Shown piece after piece: positions 5,688 to 8,622 of a DNA stretch of 8,622 nucleotides. The stretch's first letter is position 1; every line of letters begins with the position of its first letter. The stretch is taken from positions 1-8,622 of the forward strand of contig JBBRSC010000144.1 of the NCBI GenBank assembly GCA_038245795.1. Reading direction: 5' to 3'. The notes beneath the pieces are model-generated. The model saw only the letters and a program-made list of their open reading frames with translations, searched no databases and had not been told where the DNA came from. The translations under genes and the position numbers were made by a program. Source of the DNA: JBBRSC01 sp038245795 (GTDB lineage: Bacteria; Actinomycetota; Acidimicrobiia; Acidimicrobiales; Microtrichaceae).

Positions 5688-6437
5688 TCAGGGCGCCCAA
5701 GCCCGGTGGGGGTGCGTTTCGAACGGCTGATCCAGCAGTCGGCTGAGGGGAACATGCACCGTCGCCATGTCGTCGGTCAACAATTCGACCGTGACGGCAT
5801 GGACCGCCACGATCACGCCTCGCAGCGGCGTCGCTGTTCCGGCGCCGACCACGAGATATCGGTCCAGCTTGAGTTGGCCCCGCAACGCGCGACCGGCCGC
5901 AAGATTCGATGCGACCTCGCGACCACCGAAGCCAGTGAGGAGCGCTATCGACAACGCCGGAGCACCCATGAGCGCTGCCAGGACTATCACCAGGACCATC
6001 GTGTCCACTCCGAGCTGGCCCAACGCCAACACGCCCGCCGCCGCAACGATCGTCAGCTTGAGGAGTCGCTCCAATCCACGGTGTCGAACGCCGGTGGCGC
6101 GCAACGCCGATTGTCCGACAGCAGCTGCCACGGCAATCCCGATGGCGTATCCGGCGATCAGGAACAGCGCTGCGATCCCCAACTTGGGAATCTGTGCGAA
6201 CGATGAATCCGGGAGACTCCGGATCGACGAGGGGCTCGCCACCGCCACGGCGACCAGCAATCCGACTGCAGTCCCTGCCCAGAACAGCGCGGTGCCCACC
6301 GGTCGGGCCATCTCACGTATCTCGGCTGGACGGTTCTCGCGGGACATCGACGAGCGTACGATCCTGCCGCCGATCTCCCCGATGAGAAGGCCTGAGGCAA
6401 GCGAGATCAAGGCGAATATCCATGTGGTCTGAGTCAT
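5688..6437 (-). CDS. Small MscS-like membrane channel protein
   Basis: A 249-residue inner-membrane protein with hydrophobic segments at about 4-27, 49-67, 84-108 and 126-170. The last is the best clue: LGQLGVDTMVLVIVLAALMG followed by ALSIALLTGFGGREVASNLAAG (about 139-182), which has the Gly/Ala pattern and 'G...N.a.G' end of the pore-lining TM3 of MscS-type mechanosensitive channels. A short beta region follows (about 195-235, with GVIVAVHAVTVELLTDDMATVHVPLSRLL), resembling the MscS beta domain where the family has 'PNS'. The C-terminal alpha/beta cage of E. coli MscS is missing, as in small CmpX-like members. It would release solutes on osmotic downshift or sense membrane tension. GGGAG lies 7 nt before the chosen ATG. 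That ATG overlaps the previous stop (ATGA), implying translational coupling to the 104-residue protein and sigma factor. An in-frame upstream extension lies inside that gene and is rejected. Confidence 0.72.
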   Translation of the reverse strand: MTQTTWIFALISLASGLLIGEIGGRIVRSSMSRENRPAEIREMARPVGTALFWAGTAVGLLVAVAVASPSSIRSLPDSSFAQIPKLGIAALFLIAGYAIGIAVAAAVGQSALRATGVRHRGLERLLKLTIVAAAGVLALGQLGVDTMVLVIVLAALMGAPALSIALLTGFGGREVASNLAAGRALRGQLKLDRYLVVGAGTATPLRGVIVAVHAVTVELLTDDMATVHVPLSRLLDQPFETHPHRAWAP

Positions 6438-6748
6438 GACGGGTCTCCCGTTCGAGATGAATCGCGGCGATCCGGGGCGGGGTCTCCGAAGATCACGCGC
6501 ATCGTGTTCCACCCGAGCGACAACAGGTCGCCGCCGGCGGCCATCACCGAACGCGTGAGGAGAGCCTCCCGGACATCTTCTTTCGTGCGCTCGGCGAGAT
6601 CGACCGGCGCCTCGAGGATCAGCGCCAGTCGATCACCCCACAGGTCATCGGTGGCGGTGAGCGCATCGTCGAGTTCGTGAATGGTGCCCCGATCGGCGGG
6701 CACTTCGAATTGGGGATCGGGCGTCAACTCCTGCGGCTCATCGCTCAT
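6434..6748 (-). CDS. Unrecognised 104-residue protein between sigma factor and MscS-like gene
   Basis: I do not recognise the family. The N-terminal 40 residues are acidic and probably disordered (MSDEPQELTPDPQFEVPADR). A likely helical part follows (about 40-86, containing LALILEAPVDLAERTKEDVREALLTRSVMAAGGDLLSLGWN), and the tail is polar and basic (DRRDSSRT). There is no Cys, so it is not a zinc-binding (ZAS) anti-sigma factor, and no clear transmembrane helix, though residues 67-88 are mildly hydrophobic and amphipathic. It is a credible gene: GGAGGG lies 8 nt before the ATG, its start overlaps the sigma factor's end by 11 bp, and its stop overlaps the channel start as ATGA. The position suggests a regulator of the sigma factor or a partner of the channel; both are guesses from context. 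Confidence 0.75.
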   Translation of the reverse strand: MSDEPQELTPDPQFEVPADRGTIHELDDALTATDDLWGDRLALILEAPVDLAERTKEDVREALLTRSVMAAGGDLLSLGWNTMRVIFGDPAPDRRDSSRTGDPS

Positions 6749-7280
6749 TGCTCACACCCTCCACGCTCCGTTGCAGCTCGCGTCGGGCCCGCAACAACCT
6801 GGTCTTCACCAACGGCACCGAGACTCCGAGGGTGTCGGCGATGGCGGAGTAGGGCAGCGCCTCAACATCTCGCAGCACGAGGATCGATCGACTCAACTCG
6901 TCGAGTTCGTCCAGCGCCCCGCGCAACGCCGCCAGATCAGCCCGCTGCTCGGCGCGGGTTTCGGTATCGACGGTCATCCGCTCGGGAATCAGCGACGGGT
7001 CGGTCGCTTCGTCACGAATTCGTCGCAGTGTCGACACTGCCGTGTTGTGGGCGATGCGAAGGATCCAACCGCGTTCGCTCGACTCGCCCCGGAACGACTC
7101 AATCGAGCGCCACGCTTTGATCATCGTCTCCTGCACGACATCCTCGGCAAGCGACGGATCGCGGACGATGCCGAGCGCCACCCGGTAGACGGCAGCCGCA
7201 TGTTCATCGATGAGGGCGCGAAGACGCTCATCGGATGAATCGCTCGTCGTGGAGCGTGAACGTTTGAGTCGTTTCAACAT
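6738..7280 (-). CDS. ECF-family RNA polymerase sigma factor
   Basis: A 180-residue ECF sigma factor with regions sigma2 and sigma4 only. Sigma2 (about 22-90) contains DPSLAEDVVQETMIKAWRSI (41-60, region 2.2, core binding) and GWILRIAHNTAVSTLRR (71-87, regions 2.3-2.4, -10 recognition). Sigma4 (about 118-172) contains LDELSRSILVLRDVEALPYS and the helix-turn-helix IADTLGVSVPLVKTRLLRARRELQ (147-170) that reads the -35. The start at 7280 (MLKRLKRSRS) was preferred to 7298 and to an in-frame start at 7439, which would overlap the divergent hydrolase. No candidate has a good Shine-Dalgarno, so the start is uncertain. It heads a unit whose next gene overlaps it by 11 bp. No ZAS-type anti-sigma factor is nearby. 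A 14-codon frame with a stop overlapping this start may influence its translation. I could not identify a typical autoregulated GGAAC-type -35. Confidence 0.92.
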   Translation of the reverse strand: MLKRLKRSRSTTSDSSDERLRALIDEHAAAVYRVALGIVRDPSLAEDVVQETMIKAWRSIESFRGESSERGWILRIAHNTAVSTLRRIRDEATDPSLIPERMTVDTETRAEQRADLAALRGALDELDELSRSILVLRDVEALPYSAIADTLGVSVPLVKTRLLRARRELQRSVEGVSNER

Positions 7281-7318
7281 GGGAAGATGCACCGCCATGG
7301 GGGCGGTCGTTTCAACAT
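7268..7318. repeat. 13-bp direct repeat at the sigma factor start
   Basis: GTCGTTTCAACAT occurs at 7268-7280 and again at 7306-7318, 38 bp apart. On the minus strand both read ATGTTGAAACGAC, i.e. codons M-L-K-R: once as the true sigma start and once in another frame upstream. It may be a remnant of a short local duplication or a pair of binding sites. Confidence 0.7.
7274..7318 (-). CDS. Candidate 14-residue leader peptide before the sigma factor
   Basis: A minimal frame reads MLKRPPPWRCIFPC and ends with a TGA (7274-7276) that overlaps the sigma factor's first codons (ATGTTGA). Its stop lies just inside the sigma start, so ribosomes finishing it could re-initiate. Three consecutive prolines are a known cause of ribosome stalling relieved by EF-P, which would make such a peptide regulatory. 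There is no Shine-Dalgarno before its ATG and the frame may be a chance result of the 13-bp direct repeat. Treat as speculative. Confidence 0.2.
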   Translation of the reverse strand: MLKRPPPWRCIFPC

Positions 7319-7319
7319 C

Positions 7320-7332
7320 GGCACAAAGTGCC
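7320..7332. promoter_or_regulatory. Short perfect palindrome in the sigma/hydrolase divergent region
   Basis: GGCAC-AAA-GTGCC is a 5-bp perfect inverted repeat in the 116-bp gap between the divergent sigma factor and hydrolase genes. It could be an operator half-site pair or a small RNA hairpin. I could not place convincing -35/-10 elements for either gene here, so its role is open. Confidence 0.25.
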
Positions 7333-7396
7333 CATCTCGTGAGTCCGGTGCCGGAGGAACGGTGAGTCGGAAGAAGAGTGAAAGGGAGCGAAGGTG

Positions 7397-8074
7397 ATGG
7401 AGATGCTCGTGGGCCTTCACGGCTACGACAGTTCCGCAAATGTGGCGGAGGAGATGCTCAACGACATTGATCCGACACACTCGCTGCGTCACGTCGCTCC
7501 GAACGGCCCAGTTCGTCTGGCCGGTGGGTCGCGGGCGTGGTTCGATCCGACTGCAGCCGACTCCGGTTCGGGTAGCGGCCGTCCATCCACAACCGACACT
7601 CGATCCGCCGATGCTCGGTCGGCCGCCAAGCCACCGGCAGGTTCGCTTCCGGCCGCCGCCGCCCAGATCTCCGAGCTTCTCAGGGCGATGTCGTCCGACG
7701 CTGACATCACGACCGCTGAGATCTCCGTCATCGGATGGTCCCAGGGTGCCGCCGCAGCGATGGCAGCACTCGCAGTGACCGGCGCTCCGATCGTGGGTCG
7801 TCTGGTCATCTGGGCTGGGTTCCTGGTCGACAGCCCTGGCGTCGCCTACCAGCTCGCACAACTTCGCTCCACGAAGGTGCTCGTCATCCACGGGACCGAC
7901 GACGATGTGGTGCCGTCGTTCTTTGCCGAGGATCTCTTCAATTCGCTGGTGGACTCGGGTGTCGACGCCGAGTTCCGATCCATTCCGGCGGGCCACCGTC
8001 GAACCCCCGAATCAGACGCCATCGTCGGCAACTGGCTTGGATTCTGTGGGCGGGAAGGGGAAACAGCGCCATGA
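7397..8074 (+). CDS. Alpha/beta-hydrolase, phospholipase/carboxylesterase type
   Basis: A 225-residue serine hydrolase of the alpha/beta-hydrolase fold. It starts MEMLVGLHGYDSSA, where LHGY marks the first core strand and oxyanion region. The nucleophile elbow is GWSQG (113-117, Ser115). The acid is probably Asp169 in HGTDDDVVP (165-173) and the base His200 in AGHRR. RAWFD (46-50) followed later by the SQG elbow resembles the YpfH/phospholipase-carboxylesterase group, cytoplasmic esterases of about 200-230 residues; substrate unknown. Residues about 54-85 are a Ser/Gly/Thr/Arg-rich, probably disordered insertion. No signal peptide. GGGAG lies 8 nt before the chosen ATG; a GTG one codon upstream (7394) and an ATG two codons downstream (7403) are alternatives. 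It overlaps the following oxidoreductase by 4 bp (ATGA), so the two are translationally coupled. Confidence 0.88.
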   Translation: MEMLVGLHGYDSSANVAEEMLNDIDPTHSLRHVAPNGPVRLAGGSRAWFDPTAADSGSGSGRPSTTDTRSADARSAAKPPAGSLPAAAAQISELLRAMSSDADITTAEISVIGWSQGAAAAMAALAVTGAPIVGRLVIWAGFLVDSPGVAYQLAQLRSTKVLVIHGTDDDVVPSFFAEDLFNSLVDSGVDAEFRSIPAGHRRTPESDAIVGNWLGFCGREGETAP

Positions 8075-8622
8075 GGTTCAGCGTGGCATTGCCGACGGAT
8101 CGACCCGAGATCGCAGAGTTCCAGAGCGCTGCTGGGCTCGCTGCCATCAGCCGATGCGTGGAAGCCGCTGGCCTCGACGCCGTGTTCGTCACCGACCACC
8201 CGGCACCCGATGATCGCTGGCTCGCCGGCGGAGGACATCACGCCGCCGAGCCGACGGTAGCGCTGGCCTTTGCCGCAGCGGCCACGACGACGCTGCGACT
8301 CCACACCAACATTTACGTGCTCGCATATCGGAACCCGTTCCTGGCCGCCAAGGCGCTCGGCAGCCTGGACGTGTTGTCGGGCGGGCGACTGATCGCTGGA
8401 ATCGCCGCTGGCTACTTGCTACCTGAGTTCCGTTCTGTCGGCCAACCATTCGACGAGCGCAACGACCTCACCGATGAGCTGATCGGGCAGCTTCGCGAGA
8501 TCTGGTCCGGCGAATCATTCGCCGGGTCGCGCGACGGGCTCGGCGGATGGTCGGCCATCGGGGTCACGCAGCTCCCGGCGCCCAAGCAGTCCCCGCCGAT
8601 CTGGATCGGTGGTAACAGTTCC
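8071..8622 (+). CDS. LLM-class (luciferase-like, probably F420-dependent) oxidoreductase, N-terminal part
   Basis: The reading frame stays open from the ATG at 8071 to the right edge (184 codons), so the C-terminus is missing; full-length relatives have about 280-330 residues. It has the bacterial-luciferase TIM-barrel pattern: MRFSVALPTD, then GLDAVFVTDHPAP (34-46), EPTVALAFAAAATTTLRLHTNIYVLAYRNP (60-89), LDVLSGGRLIAGIAAGYLLPEF (99-120) and PPIWIGGNS at the end of the visible part. The 'D..SgGRl..G...Gyl..EF' and 'P.wiGG' motifs are typical of actinobacterial TIGR03619-like members, many of which use F420 rather than FMN; the cofactor here is inferred from family and host. The ATG overlaps the hydrolase stop by 4 bp, and AAGGGGA stands 9 nt before it. 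The coupling suggests that hydrolase and oxidoreductase act in one catabolic or detoxification pathway. Confidence 0.9.
   Translation, partial: MRFSVALPTDRPEIAEFQSAAGLAAISRCVEAAGLDAVFVTDHPAPDDRWLAGGGHHAAEPTVALAFAAAATTTLRLHTNIYVLAYRNPFLAAKALGSLDVLSGGRLIAGIAAGYLLPEFRSVGQPFDERNDLTDELIGQLREIWSGESFAGSRDGLGGWSAIGVTQLPAPKQSPPIWIGGNSS

Noticed and set aside
5172..5755. Several minus-strand open frames through the 50-bp repeats, encoding a 50-residue repeated peptide
   Set aside because: A 50-bp period with no stop in any minus frame gives the same three-phase peptide in all of them. There is no supporting ribosome site or family, and the frames overlap the FAD-subunit gene.
5767..6432. Plus-strand open frame of 221 codons opposite the MscS-like gene
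   Set aside because: The composition (Ser/Thr/Arg/Pro-rich) is that of an antisense shadow, whereas the minus strand shows membrane segments, a ribosome site and start/stop coupling.
7281..7439. N-terminal extension of the sigma factor to 7439
   Set aside because: It would overlap the start of the divergent hydrolase, has low-complexity composition unlike ECF sigma N-termini, and has no ribosome site.

Overview
The window looks like a chromosomal segment of a high-GC actinobacterium, most plausibly of the Acidimicrobiia type. This is inferred from the gene mix: a DUF222 (13E12-type) protein with an actinobacterial SOS box, an F420-type luciferase-like oxidoreductase, a form II molybdenum hydroxylase and a small 3Fe-4S-type ferredoxin. 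No organism-specific marker such as rRNA is present, so the assignment is soft. No CRISPR array, tRNA, transposase or prophage gene was found.

Layout. (1) 1-870, minus: N-terminal 290 residues of a DUF222 protein running off the left edge. It has a near-perfect LexA box between its -35 and -10 and an apparently leaderless start. (2) 1040-1559, minus: a two-gene unit, a dimeric alpha/beta-barrel (Dabb) protein followed by a single-cluster ferredoxin. (3) 1692-5359, plus: a complete three-subunit molybdenum hydroxylase operon in the order large-small-medium (Moco, 2x[2Fe-2S], FAD). The large subunit carries AYRGAGR, the signature of form II 'CoxL-like' enzymes rather than true CO dehydrogenase. 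The two divergent units share a 132-bp control region with a CRP/GlxR-like palindrome in the plus-strand leader. (4) 5360-5687: the convergent intergenic region, holding almost four copies of a 50-bp tandem repeat. Each copy folds as a hairpin; the last has a changed loop but a longer stem. (5) 5688-7280, minus: a tightly overlapping three-gene unit, ECF sigma factor, then a 104-residue unrecognised protein, then a small MscS-like membrane protein. (6) 7397 to the right edge, plus: a serine alpha/beta-hydrolase overlapping by 4 bp an LLM-class (F420-type) oxidoreductase cut by the window end.

How the genes may work together. The hydroxylase subunits form one electron-transfer enzyme: substrate oxidised at Mo, electrons passed through two Fe-S clusters to FAD. 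The divergent ferredoxin could be a redox partner and the Dabb protein could act on a pathway intermediate, but this is inference from position only. The sigma-MscS unit has no recognisable zinc-binding anti-sigma factor, so the 104-residue protein and/or the channel are candidates for its control. The most unusual items are the hairpin repeat array, the sigma/orphan/channel operon, and a 14-codon candidate leader peptide with a Pro-Pro-Pro run whose stop codon overlaps the sigma factor start.
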